A stretch of 64,000 nucleotides of DNA from Phycisphaerales bacterium UBA5793 (lineage in GTDB: Bacteria > Planctomycetota > Phycisphaerae > Phycisphaerales > UBA5793), in assembly GCA_002418285.1 (NCBI GenBank), contig DIDT01000018.1, positions 62,001-126,000 on the forward strand. The letters are read 5' to 3'. A program made the translations under genes and the position numbers. Position 1 is the stretch's first letter. The number at the start of each line of letters is the position of its first letter. Shown piece by piece: positions 28,626 to 36,637 of the stretch. The notes below the pieces were generated by a model. That model saw nothing but the letters and a program-made list of their open reading frames with translations. It was not told the origin of the DNA and did not search any database.

Positions 28626-29810
28626 CTACCTGCCGGCGCGCTCCGCCAACACCTCTTCATACAGGTCGACCAGTTGGTCGGCCACGTAACTCCAACTCAA
28701 CGTGCGGACGGTTTCGGGCAGTTCGCTGCGAACCCGCTCGCGGTACTCAGCGTCGCCGATCGCCTTGCGCAGACTCTGGACGCACTGGTCGACGTTGCCC
28801 GCTTCGAAGAGTTCGCCGAGGCGTCCATTGTCAGTCTGCTCGACAAAGCAGGGGACCGTTGTCAGCACGGGGAAAAGCCCGCAGGCCATGGCTTCCATCG
28901 ATGACACGCAGAATCCCTCGCCATGCGAACCCATGACGTAGATATCTGCCGCGTTCTCCATTTCGGGAAGGAGCATGTTGTTCACATAGCCCATCAGCGT
29001 CACGTGGCGCGTGAGGATCGCGCTGCCGGCCACGAGCGCTTTTACTTCGTCTTCGATGATTCCTGAGCCGGCCATGTAAAAGTGCGACTGCGGAAACTCC
29101 GGCGCCACCTTTTCATACGCACGCAGCACCGTGCATGGATCCTTCCGCTTGGTCAGACCGGCAGCCCAGAAAAGAACCGGCTTGCCCTTGAAACCGGTTT
29201 TCTCCAGACACGCGGCGCGATCCAGCGGGCGGAACCGATCGTCGTACCCCACGCGGATGATACGGTTTTTCGCCGGATCGAGCCCGAGACCCTCGCGATA
29301 CATTTCCTCGTGGTACTTCGTGAGGTAGATGCCACGCTCAGCCATGCGGTTTGGGAACTGGAGAATCTTGCGGATGTACCCCTTGCGCGCCAGGTGCGGG
29401 CCGTGGTGCTGGTAGACGTAGGGCAGTCGATGGCGGACGAAGGAGCGAGACGCCAGATGAAAGGTGTAGGCGTAGCTGTTCATCTGCCAGTGCACGAGAT
29501 CCGGTTTCCACTCGTAGATTTTGCGCAGGAAGGCACCCGACCATTGCTTGCCCTGATAGAACTTGCGCCGTGTCATGGGCCACATGGGCTTGGTGGCGAA
29601 CCACTCAACCCCGTCGCCCTCCGCCTGGCCGGTCATCGTGTACATGATGTGGACGGACACGGCCGAACCGGGGTGTCGTCGATCCAACGCAGCCTTGACG
29701 GACTCCGCCTCCTGGCCGAGCCAGTCTTTCTTGTCCACCACGGCGCGGCGCAGATCGGTTTCGCGGTCGTTGCGGGTCGGAATTGAGGGAAAGATAAACG
29801 CGATCCGCAC
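28626..29810 (-). CDS. Glycosyltransferase family 4 (GT-B fold)
   Basis: A 394-residue GT4-type glycosyltransferase. The N-terminal half binds the acceptor (VRIAFIFPSIPTRND at the start, YVYQHHGPHLARKGY). The C-terminal half has the donor-binding pattern, including VLFWAAGLTKRKDP and the E-x7-E-like HGEGFCVSSMEAMACG near residues 298-312. I chose the GTG at 29810 because GGAGG sits eight bases upstream and the family fold begins there; the open frame to 29981 overlaps the divergent gene region. It probably transfers a sugar to a lipid or growing polysaccharide on the cytoplasmic side of the membrane. Confidence 0.87.
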   Translation of the reverse strand: MRIAFIFPSIPTRNDRETDLRRAVVDKKDWLGQEAESVKAALDRRHPGSAVSVHIMYTMTGQAEGDGVEWFATKPMWPMTRRKFYQGKQWSGAFLRKIYEWKPDLVHWQMNSYAYTFHLASRSFVRHRLPYVYQHHGPHLARKGYIRKILQFPNRMAERGIYLTKYHEEMYREGLGLDPAKNRIIRVGYDDRFRPLDRAACLEKTGFKGKPVLFWAAGLTKRKDPCTVLRAYEKVAPEFPQSHFYMAGSGIIEDEVKALVAGSAILTRHVTLMGYVNNMLLPEMENAADIYVMGSHGEGFCVSSMEAMACGLFPVLTTVPCFVEQTDNGRLGELFEAGNVDQCVQSLRKAIGDAEYRERVRSELPETVRTLSWSYVADQLVDLYEEVLAERAGR

Positions 29811-30059
29811 CGCCGATGCCTCCACCTGTTGCGGGGTGTGTGATGCGCGGCGACAAGGACGTGCGAGTGCCGTGCAGAAGACTGGGACCAGATGATAGCC
29901 TCGCCTGTCGATGGCCTGACACGAGAGATGTCGGCAGGATGATCGATCGGCATCACGATCATGTGCCTCAAGGCCCGGCACGATCTAGAGTTCGCCTCGC
30001 GATCCGCGCCCCCGGAAACAGTTCCTTGCCCTGAACGGCCGATTGACTCAACATCGCCC

Positions 30060-31565
30060 ATGAACGAGCGACGTCCGAATATCCTCATCATCGTTTTTGA
30101 CGCCGCCCGGGCGGAGAACTTTTCGCTTTGCGGCTATGAGCGCCCAACGACTCCGGCACTGGAGCGGCACGCCGCGCGTCTGGCCGTCTATCGCCAGTGT
30201 GTTTCCTCGGCCATCTGGACCCTGCCCAGCACGACCGGGCTCTTTACCGGGACCTATCCCTCGACGCACCGCCTGGTCGTTGACGGCGAACGGCTGAGCC
30301 GACGCTTCACAACGCTGGCCGAAATGCTCTCGGCAGAGAACTACGTCACGGCGAAAATCACGGGCCATGTGCCGTACGTCTCCGACTTCTCAGGGCTCGA
30401 TCGAGGCTTCGCACACGTCATGGAGCCGCCTCCGAATCCGCTGCGAGCACGCTGGAGAGCGATCAAGCAGCGTCTGGCGCGGCGCGAGGGCCGGCAGCGA
30501 CAGGAGGGTGTGGATCTCGGCCTGGATCTCAAGGCCGAGGCGGACGACGCCCAGCGCCGTTCGCTGCGGAACCGCCTGCGCTACTGGATGACCGGCTTTG
30601 CCGACGTCGGCGCCGCAGCGTGCATGGATCACCTGCGGCGATTTTGGCAACAGCACGAGGATCGTCCGAGATTCGCCTACCTGCATCTCCAGGAGACGCA
30701 TGCGGAGTATCGCCCTCCGCACCGCTACCGGCGCCGGTTTCTCCCCGAGGCGCTCAAGCGGCATGATCTGGCGACGATCAATCAACGACCCAATCCGCAC
30801 GACGTCGGCCTCGTGAAGCTCACCGAGCAGGAGTATGAAGTCCTCACCGGTCTCTACGATGGGTGCATTGCCTACCTCGATGAGCAGGTTGGTCGACTGC
30901 TTGACGATCTCTCAAAGCGACCGGATTTTGACAAGACGCTGATCATCGTGACCGCGGATCACGGCGATTGTCTCGGTCGACACGGCGTTCTGGGGCATCA
31001 GTTTGTCTGCTACGAGGAACTGATACATATTCCGTGGATCGTGAAGTGGCCCAGGAACATAAGCATCACCGGTGATCAGGATAATCTGATACAGAATCTC
31101 GATCTCGTTCCCACGCTCTGCAGCATCATGGGGTTGGAAGCGCCTCGGCAGTGCGAGGGAATCGACATATTGAGCCAGTCCCGCGAATTCGCCTACAGCG
31201 AACTGCTCAAGCCTTTTGGAACCGGCGCTATTCGTCAGGGGTTGCACGAAATGGCTCCGCACTTGAACCGTGGCGTGCTGGCCGTGCGCAACAGGACGCA
31301 CAAGCAGCTGATCTACACGAACGACCAACCCGCGGAGTGCTTCGACCTTGTCCATGATCCCCGCGAGCGCCACAATCTGCTGACCGGAGCAAACGCGGCG
31401 GCCTCGCATAACATCACGGACCAGCTCGCAGCTGCAACTGCCGCATGGGGTCCGCGGTGGCGCGAAGCATATGCGGATGTGCAGGCCCGACTGCTGGGCG
31501 GCCCGGATGCCGCGATGTCACCCGAAGTGGAAGAACGGCTTCGAGCCCTCGGTTATCTCGATTAG
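30060..31565 (+). CDS. Sulfatase-like alkaline-phosphatase-superfamily protein
   Basis: A 501-residue protein annotated by fold as sulfatase. The first metal ligand region is NILIIVFDAARAENFSLCGY and the late site is VTADHGDCLGRHGVLGHQ. The nucleophile position reads AIWTLPSTTGLFTG (about 50-63) where true sulfatases have Cys/Ser-x-Pro-x-Arg, so no formylglycine can form. Thr is the likely nucleophile, as in phosphoethanolamine or phosphoglycerol transferases. No signal peptide is apparent. It opens a three-gene plus-strand unit with two sulfotransferases. The true reaction (hydrolysis or transfer of a phospho- or sulfo-group) is open. Confidence 0.78.
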   Translation: MNERRPNILIIVFDAARAENFSLCGYERPTTPALERHAARLAVYRQCVSSAIWTLPSTTGLFTGTYPSTHRLVVDGERLSRRFTTLAEMLSAENYVTAKITGHVPYVSDFSGLDRGFAHVMEPPPNPLRARWRAIKQRLARREGRQRQEGVDLGLDLKAEADDAQRRSLRNRLRYWMTGFADVGAAACMDHLRRFWQQHEDRPRFAYLHLQETHAEYRPPHRYRRRFLPEALKRHDLATINQRPNPHDVGLVKLTEQEYEVLTGLYDGCIAYLDEQVGRLLDDLSKRPDFDKTLIIVTADHGDCLGRHGVLGHQFVCYEELIHIPWIVKWPRNISITGDQDNLIQNLDLVPTLCSIMGLEAPRQCEGIDILSQSREFAYSELLKPFGTGAIRQGLHEMAPHLNRGVLAVRNRTHKQLIYTNDQPAECFDLVHDPRERHNLLTGANAAASHNITDQLAAATAAWGPRWREAYADVQARLLGGPDAAMSPEVEERLRALGYLD

Positions 31566-31575
31566 GACCTCACTG

Positions 31576-32457
31576 GTGAAATTCCCTCTCAAACGTTGGC
31601 CGCGGCTGCTGCTCGCCGCGATTCACACCCGCAACCCGTGGGCGCATCGGTTGGTCGCGACATTGCCGCGGCTGAAGTTGGATCGCCCGGTGTTTGTCGT
31701 TGGCCTGCCGCGTTCCGGGACGTCAGTATTCGTCCGATATTTCGCCAAGCACCCGCACTTCGCCCACTGGTCCGAAGCGCCGACGGTGTGGGATCCTCAC
31801 TACCGCGCGCGGGACACCGACCATCGATGGACGGCGGCTGAGGCGACGGACGCTGCCATTCGCCGCATCGACAACAACTTCGCCTACTACACCAAGTGGA
31901 AGGGCAAGGCCCGATTCGTCAACAAGCACCCTCGCAATTCGGTGCGCGTTCCGTTCCTCATGGCTGGCTGGCCGGACGCTCACATCATCTGCCTGCAGCG
32001 CGATCCGCGCGCGGTGGTCTGGAGCCTCGTGTGTCGCACCCGGGCCGAGTCGTGGCGGAGCGGCTATCCGCTTGGCCAGTTCGCCCGGCCCCCGGGTTGG
32101 CGCGAGATCGACGCACGACCGGATCTCGTCGAGAAGTTCTCTCTGGCTTCCGTCGCGCTCCACGAGACCATGCGTGACGACATCGCGCAGCACGTTCCCG
32201 ACGCTCAGCTGCACTCGGTGCGCTACGAGGACTTTGTCAAGGATTGCCACGGCGTGCTCAGGGGGCTCTGGGAAGCGTGCGGCGCCGAGTTCAAACCGCG
32301 AGCCGTTTCCGACGTTCCCGAGACTTTGGTTAACATGAACGCCAAGTGGAGTCGCGAGATGAAGCCCGAGGACATTGCCACCATGCAACCCATCGTCGAG
32401 CCCATGGTGCACGAACTGCGATACGATGAGGATGGCCCCTCAAAGGCGGCAGGATAA
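31576..32457 (+). CDS. PAPS-dependent sulfotransferase family protein (1)
   Basis: 293 residues. The PAPS 5'-phosphosulfate loop is VVGLPRSGTSVFVRYF near residues 41-56, and the 3'-phosphate-binding segment is IICLQRDPRAVVWSLV near 136-151. It belongs to the bacterial sulfotransferase-3-like group that modifies carbohydrates or lipids. The start is the GTG at 31576, ten bases after the previous stop, with AGGA upstream. It is a paralogue of the next gene (shared HWSEAPTVWDPHYR against NWSEGHFLFDPHYR), so the two may sulfate different positions of one glycan. It acts in the cytoplasm or at the membrane. Confidence 0.85.
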   Translation: MKFPLKRWPRLLLAAIHTRNPWAHRLVATLPRLKLDRPVFVVGLPRSGTSVFVRYFAKHPHFAHWSEAPTVWDPHYRARDTDHRWTAAEATDAAIRRIDNNFAYYTKWKGKARFVNKHPRNSVRVPFLMAGWPDAHIICLQRDPRAVVWSLVCRTRAESWRSGYPLGQFARPPGWREIDARPDLVEKFSLASVALHETMRDDIAQHVPDAQLHSVRYEDFVKDCHGVLRGLWEACGAEFKPRAVSDVPETLVNMNAKWSREMKPEDIATMQPIVEPMVHELRYDEDGPSKAAG

Positions 32458-32487
32458 GCTGCATTGCCAGCGCAAAAGGATGGATGA

Positions 32488-33414
32488 ATGAGGATCCCCG
32501 GGAAAGTCGAACGCATCCTGTGGTACACGCTCTGGGGGCGCAATCCCGTGACGCTCGCCGTCATGGCGCTGCTCCCGCACCGCCCGGTCGACCGTCCCAT
32601 TTTCATCCTCGGCTCACCGCGCTCGGGCACCAGCGTCTTCAGCCGCATCTTCGGTGCGCATCCGGAACTTGCGAACTGGTCGGAAGGGCACTTTCTCTTT
32701 GATCCGCACTATCGCAACCAGACCAACGAACATCGGTGGACCGAGAAGGACGTGACGCCGTTTGGGGCTCGGCGACTTCAGTCCAACATCGCCTGGTATT
32801 GCCGGTACATCTCGGTGCGACAACACATCAACGCGCATCGATTCACCAACAAACTTCCCCGAAACACGCTGCGCGTCCCCTGGTTGCTCTCGATCTTTCC
32901 CGACGCCCAGTTCATTCACATCATCCGCGATGGGCGGGCGGTGGTGCGCTCCATGGTTCGGGTGATGGAAAAACAGGGGAAACAGGATCGCACGCTGGCC
33001 GACTTTGCCCGGCCGCCGGGTTGGCAGGAGTACTACCAGGCTGATCCCTATGAAGCGCACGCCCGCCAGTGGGCCGGCATCGAGGACATCGTACAGGCTG
33101 ATCTGGCGGGTCTACCCGAAGATCGGGTCTATCGCGCCAAGTACGAAGATTTCATTGTCAGCACACGAGAGATCATGCGGTCGATGTGCACGCGCTTTGG
33201 GCTGCGCGACGATGACAAGGCCGTGTCACGCTTTCCTGAACACTTGGAGAACCGCAACAGCAAGTGGCCAACGGAGTGCACGACTGAGCAGATCGAGACC
33301 ATGCGACCCTGGGTGACGCCGCTGCTGCTCAAGTACGGCTACGAAACAAGTGCGGATTGGAGCGTGCCGGGTCGCACCGATGCGCCTTCAAGCACCGTGG
33401 GCGCGTCGACGTAG
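32488..33414 (+). CDS. PAPS-dependent sulfotransferase family protein (2)
   Basis: 308 residues. The phosphosulfate-binding loop is FILGSPRSGTSVFSRIF near 39-55 and the 3'-phosphate-binding segment is FIHIIRDGRAVVRSMV near 143-158. AAGGATGG lies upstream of the ATG at 32488. It is related along its length to the preceding sulfotransferase and probably co-transcribed with it, 30 bases apart. The Ser/Thr-rich tail after residue 290 is unlike the first copy. It most likely sulfates a polysaccharide or glycolipid of the surface; sulfate activation genes are not in the window. Confidence 0.86.
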   Translation: MRIPGKVERILWYTLWGRNPVTLAVMALLPHRPVDRPIFILGSPRSGTSVFSRIFGAHPELANWSEGHFLFDPHYRNQTNEHRWTEKDVTPFGARRLQSNIAWYCRYISVRQHINAHRFTNKLPRNTLRVPWLLSIFPDAQFIHIIRDGRAVVRSMVRVMEKQGKQDRTLADFARPPGWQEYYQADPYEAHARQWAGIEDIVQADLAGLPEDRVYRAKYEDFIVSTREIMRSMCTRFGLRDDDKAVSRFPEHLENRNSKWPTECTTEQIETMRPWVTPLLLKYGYETSADWSVPGRTDAPSSTVGAST

Positions 33415-33438
33415 CAGTCTGAGGCACGGGGAATTCAA

Positions 33439-34131
33439 TCAGGTGACGGCGACCTGGAGTGATCGCTTGAGCGCGGGTGGAATGTTCAGCAGGCACACCC
33501 GCTTGGTGACGTGATTCTCTCGATCAAAATCGCTGAGCAGGCGTGCAATGTCGCCCAGACGACGCCGATCTTTCGTGTTCTTGAACGGCTGAGCGATCTT
33601 GCGAATGCCGGCGTACTCGAAGAAATTGAGGCGCCCGCCCGGGGCGAGCAGGGATTTCATCCGATCGAGGATCTCGCGAACGATTTCCGGTTCGAAGTTG
33701 TTGAGCGGAAGTGACGAGACGATGAACTCGTAGTGACCCTCAAGCGGCACCGTCTGGATCGGGCCGCAGTGCACTCGAATCGTTGCGCCCGGGACGCGCT
33801 GACGGGCGGGCGCAAGGAATTTCTTTTCGAGTGTGCGGACGAACTCCTCGCTGATTTCGACGACGTCAAACACGTCGCCGGCTGCAAGTGTCGGGACGAT
33901 CTGCTCGGTCATGGGGCCAGCGCCTGGTCCGACTTCGAGAATGCGGCGCGGAGCGGCGGCCTCGCGGCACTCCTTGGTCATCAGCCGGGCGAATGTCGGC
34001 ATGCTCGGGACCGGCGTCCCGGTGTGGTAGTAGTCTTTCAGGGCAATCTTGATATGCGTGAGCAATTCGATGCCCTTTCTGGTCACGCGCGGCGCGGGGT
34101 CCGGGTCGGCCACTAGTATAGTCCCCGTCAC
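33439..34131 (-). CDS. Phospholipid N-methyltransferase-like class I methyltransferase
   Basis: 230 residues, a SAM-dependent methyltransferase with motif I ILEVGPGAGPMTEQIV near residues 64-79. The acidic motif is VVEISEEFVRTLEKKF, and IVSSLPLNNFEPEIV near residue 135 resembles the SGLPL(N)NF motif of bacterial PmtA-type phosphatidylethanolamine N-methyltransferases. It ends with a short basic tail. The GTG at 34131 avoids overlap with the divergent gene at 34156; the frame is open to an ATG at 34173. The expected reaction is methylation of a phospholipid head group, giving phosphatidylcholine-type lipids, but an rRNA adenine-type substrate cannot be excluded. Confidence 0.75.
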   Translation of the reverse strand: MTGTILVADPDPAPRVTRKGIELLTHIKIALKDYYHTGTPVPSMPTFARLMTKECREAAAPRRILEVGPGAGPMTEQIVPTLAAGDVFDVVEISEEFVRTLEKKFLAPARQRVPGATIRVHCGPIQTVPLEGHYEFIVSSLPLNNFEPEIVREILDRMKSLLAPGGRLNFFEYAGIRKIAQPFKNTKDRRRLGDIARLLSDFDRENHVTKRVCLLNIPPALKRSLQVAVT

Positions 34132-34155
34132 CGTACGTTCTTTGGAGACCCGGGC

Positions 34156-34776
34156 ATGGCATTGCAGCAGCAAACCGTCGAATCGCTTCTGGAGGCCGTC
34201 GGTGCAAGAACGCCCTCCCCCGGCGGTGGTGCCGTCGCGTCAATCGTCGGCTCGCTCGGTGCGGCCCTCGGTCGAATGTCACTGGGCTATTCCATCAATC
34301 GGCGATCGACGGATGACGAACGTCGCAACTTTCAAGGGGCCATTGACCACCTATTGGCTATCGGCCGGCAGATGCTCGATCTGGCCGAGCAGGACGCCGA
34401 GGCGTATTCCCGCCTCGATGCTCTGTTTCGGCTGGCCGAGGATGATCCCCAGCGCCAGGCGCAATGGGCGGAAGCGGTGCGTGGCGCGATCAAAGCGCCC
34501 ATGGCCGTCGTGGACGCCGCATGCGGGATGGCGAGCCTGCTCGCCGAAGTGGCGGAAAAGTGTAATCCGCGCCTGCTCAGCGATTTGGCCATCGCCGCGA
34601 TCCTCAGCGACGCGGCCGCCCGAAGCGGGGCGTGGAATGTCAGAGTCAACCTGCCTCTTGTGGAATCCCCCAGCGAGCGAAAGACGATCGAGCAACGGCT
34701 GCAGGCTCGTCTGGCGAGCACGGCCAGCAGCGCCTACCTGGTGGAATCGGTCGCACGGCGTCGAGCGCCGCTCTGA
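34156..34776 (+). CDS. Formimidoyltetrahydrofolate cyclodeaminase-like protein
   Basis: 206 residues matching the FTCD_C (cyclodeaminase) fold. The glycine-rich folate-binding start is TPSPGGGAVASIVGSLGAAL near residues 19-38, followed by an all-helical bundle (DLAEQDAEAYSRLDALFRL, then NVRVNL near residue 157). The family converts 5-formimino-THF to methenyl-THF and ammonia in histidine or glycine breakdown, or serves in related folate reactions. The formiminotransferase domain is absent here and no histidine utilisation gene is adjacent. GGAGA precedes the ATG, and TATAGT at 34117-34122 may be the -10 element. Confidence 0.8.
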   Translation: MALQQQTVESLLEAVGARTPSPGGGAVASIVGSLGAALGRMSLGYSINRRSTDDERRNFQGAIDHLLAIGRQMLDLAEQDAEAYSRLDALFRLAEDDPQRQAQWAEAVRGAIKAPMAVVDAACGMASLLAEVAEKCNPRLLSDLAIAAILSDAAARSGAWNVRVNLPLVESPSERKTIEQRLQARLASTASSAYLVESVARRRAPL

Positions 34777-34827
34777 GCGCAGCAGCCCATCGATTGCTCA
34801 ACCTCGCGGTTTGGCCCAGCCGATGAA

Positions 34828-35058
34828 ATGGTCGTGCTCGACCGCTACGACACACCACCTGAACCCAATGATGCGGGTGCGAGTCAACGCACCAAGCCGT
34901 GGCTGATGATCTATTTTCAGTGCTGCCACTCCTACGGCCGCTTGTATCGCAATCGAGCCGGCACGCAATACTCCGGATGCTGTCCGCGATGTGGAGCGCG
35001 CGTCAAGGCCCGGATCGGGGCCGGCGGCACCTCGCGACGGATGTTCCGGGCCGGGTGA
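34828..35058 (+). CDS. Small zinc-ribbon protein conserved in planctomycetes
   Basis: 76 residues. After a short leader comes WLMIYFQCCHSYGRLYRN, then GCCPRCGARVKARIG and a C-terminal TSRRMFRA. The spaced cysteines (CC... CCPRC) make a zinc-binding fold, and I have seen the same arrangement (YFxC...Y.R.YRN...CP.CG......G..GT..R.F) in small planctomycete proteins of unknown role. The start is uncertain because no ribosome site precedes the ATG at 34828. It lies between the cyclodeaminase and the next conserved hypothetical gene. Confidence 0.65.
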   Translation: MVVLDRYDTPPEPNDAGASQRTKPWLMIYFQCCHSYGRLYRNRAGTQYSGCCPRCGARVKARIGAGGTSRRMFRAG

Positions 35059-35103
35059 TTCCGTTGAGCCCCGTATTGAGGGTGAGAGTGTTGGCGGCGC
35101 GTC

Positions 35104-35115
35104 TAGGATTGGCCC
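35104..35115 (+). promoter_or_regulatory. -10 box placed for a leaderless transcript
   Basis: TAGGAT at 35104-35109 ends exactly six bases before the ATG at 35116, and no ribosome site is present. The spacing is the same as before the genes at 8547, 17069 (minus) and 25714. No clear -35 element is found. Confidence 0.4.
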
Positions 35116-35643
35116 ATGAGCCGCTTCTCCACGAACCCATCCTACGACGTGGCCCGGGCGACGGGCTGCTGCAATGCCACTGGAGCCCCCATCGAACCCG
35201 GTTCGCCCTACGTTGCGACGCTGTGTGAACGAGAGGGAGAAGAGGGTTTCGATCGACTCGACTACTCCCTCCAGGCTTGGGAGCGGGGCCAACGCCCCGA
35301 CAGGCTCTTCTCGTCGTGGCGCACCACCATGCCCGTTCCCGGCGGAAGGGCCAAGCCCTTCGTGGACGATGAAGTGCTGCTGAATCTTTTTCATCGACTG
35401 GCCGACGATCAGCAGCCGCAGCGACTTGCTTACCGGTTCGTCATTGCGCTGATCCTCTTGCGCAAGCGATTGCTCAAGCAGGACTCGACGCGCCATGAAG
35501 AGGGCCGGAGCATCTGGCTGATGCGGCTCAAAGGTGATCCGACCGACGCACCGGCGTTGGAGGTTGTCGATCCACGTCTCTCCGAAGACCAGGTGCGCGA
35601 GGTTTCCGATCAACTGGGAGAGATTCTTCGGGGTGAATTGTGA
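35116..35643 (+). CDS. Conserved planctomycete protein of unknown function
   Basis: A 175-residue soluble protein. The N-terminus holds a cysteine pair region (ARATGCCNATGAPIEPGSPYVATL) resembling a treble-clef-like site. The centre has FDRLDYSLQAWERGQRP and WRTTMPVPGG, and the C-terminal half has FVDDEVLLNLFHRLADD and RFVIALILLRKRLLKQD. I recognise this arrangement as a recurrent planctomycete protein, usually next to a LolA-like lipoprotein gene, as here (four-base overlap with the next start). No enzymatic motif is visible. The pair may serve envelope lipoprotein handling. Confidence 0.75.
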   Translation: MSRFSTNPSYDVARATGCCNATGAPIEPGSPYVATLCEREGEEGFDRLDYSLQAWERGQRPDRLFSSWRTTMPVPGGRAKPFVDDEVLLNLFHRLADDQQPQRLAYRFVIALILLRKRLLKQDSTRHEEGRSIWLMRLKGDPTDAPALEVVDPRLSEDQVREVSDQLGEILRGEL

Positions 35644-36587
35644 CCCGTCAGCAGATCACGAGTCTCGCGGGGCTGGTCGTGATGCAGTTAGCAACATTGG
35701 CAGGTTGCAAGACGTCCGGAACCGCCGATGACGGCGTGAAGCCTCAGCCGCTCGGGACGCCGCCGACGTATCGCGAACTGGCAGAGCGGCACAACGCTCG
35801 CATCGCTGACATTGTTGGCTTCTACACGCGAGCCAACGTCGAAGTCTCCTGGGTTGATGAGCAAGGCAAGGAGCAGAATGAGGTTGGAGAAGGAAACCTG
35901 ATCTTCGTCCGGCCCGACCAGGTCGCCCTGACCTTCGAAAAGGTTGGCAAGGTCTACCTGTGGATTGGTGGCGGGCCCGAACGCTCGTGGATGCTCTGGG
36001 GTGGCGATGAATCGCGCGCCTACATCGCGCGAAATGAAAACATTCTCAACGTGCAGTGTGAGGAGTTTCCCATTGCACTGCTTCCTGCAGAGCTGATTGA
36101 TCTCTACGGCGTGTTCGAACTGCCGCCAGAGCCGCCGGAAGGCGCGGTTGTGAACGTCTCGGGAGATGAGCAACGACAGGCCTGGGTCGTAACGGCCCCG
36201 GCCCGATGGTGTGCTCGCCGGGTCTGGCTCGAGGTCGAAGGCGGCCGCCCTCAGCGCGTTGAACTTTTCGATCCTGTGACTGGCCGGATTTGGGCCGCCA
36301 GCGAGCTTGGCGAATACAAGGAGATGGAAGTGCGCGGCGTCGCGCCAGGTCGGCAGCCATTCGTGCCCACGCGCGTGGAGGTGCGATCCGGCCCATCCAA
36401 GAGTGATGGCGTCGTACGACTCACGCTCTTCAATCCGGCCGATGCACCGGCTGGACGAACGGAGATCAAGGCCGCGCTCTTCGATTTTGAGGCGATTCGG
36501 CGCAACATGCGCCCGCACGAAATCGTGGTGCTTGACGCCCAATGCGCCCGGCCGGCACTTCCCACGCCTCCGGACGAATCGAAGTGA
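35640..36587 (+). CDS. Lipoprotein with LolA-like fold
   Basis: 315 residues with a lipoprotein signal: a hydrophobic stretch ending in the lipobox LAGC (Cys at residue 23). The mature part starts with a polar linker and continues with alternating beta-strands (NVEVSWVDEQGKEQNEVGEG, then NLIFVRPDQVALTFEKVGKV) typical of the LolA/LolB or LppX-type half-barrel that binds lipid. The GTG at 35640 overlaps the stop of the preceding gene (GTGA), so the two are coupled. It should be anchored in the cytoplasmic or outer membrane facing the periplasm. The exact lipid or lipoprotein partner is unknown. Confidence 0.75.
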   Translation: MTRQQITSLAGLVVMQLATLAGCKTSGTADDGVKPQPLGTPPTYRELAERHNARIADIVGFYTRANVEVSWVDEQGKEQNEVGEGNLIFVRPDQVALTFEKVGKVYLWIGGGPERSWMLWGGDESRAYIARNENILNVQCEEFPIALLPAELIDLYGVFELPPEPPEGAVVNVSGDEQRQAWVVTAPARWCARRVWLEVEGGRPQRVELFDPVTGRIWAASELGEYKEMEVRGVAPGRQPFVPTRVEVRSGPSKSDGVVRLTLFNPADAPAGRTEIKAALFDFEAIRRNMRPHEIVVLDAQCARPALPTPPDESK

Positions 36588-36637
36588 ACCCCACCAGGCT
36601 AACCGTGCGCGAACGGGGTCTATCATCCACTCACAGC

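Noticed and set aside
30060..31565. Annotation as a true formylglycine sulfatase
   Set aside because: The required C/S-x-P-x-R motif is replaced by TLPST; only the fold is kept.
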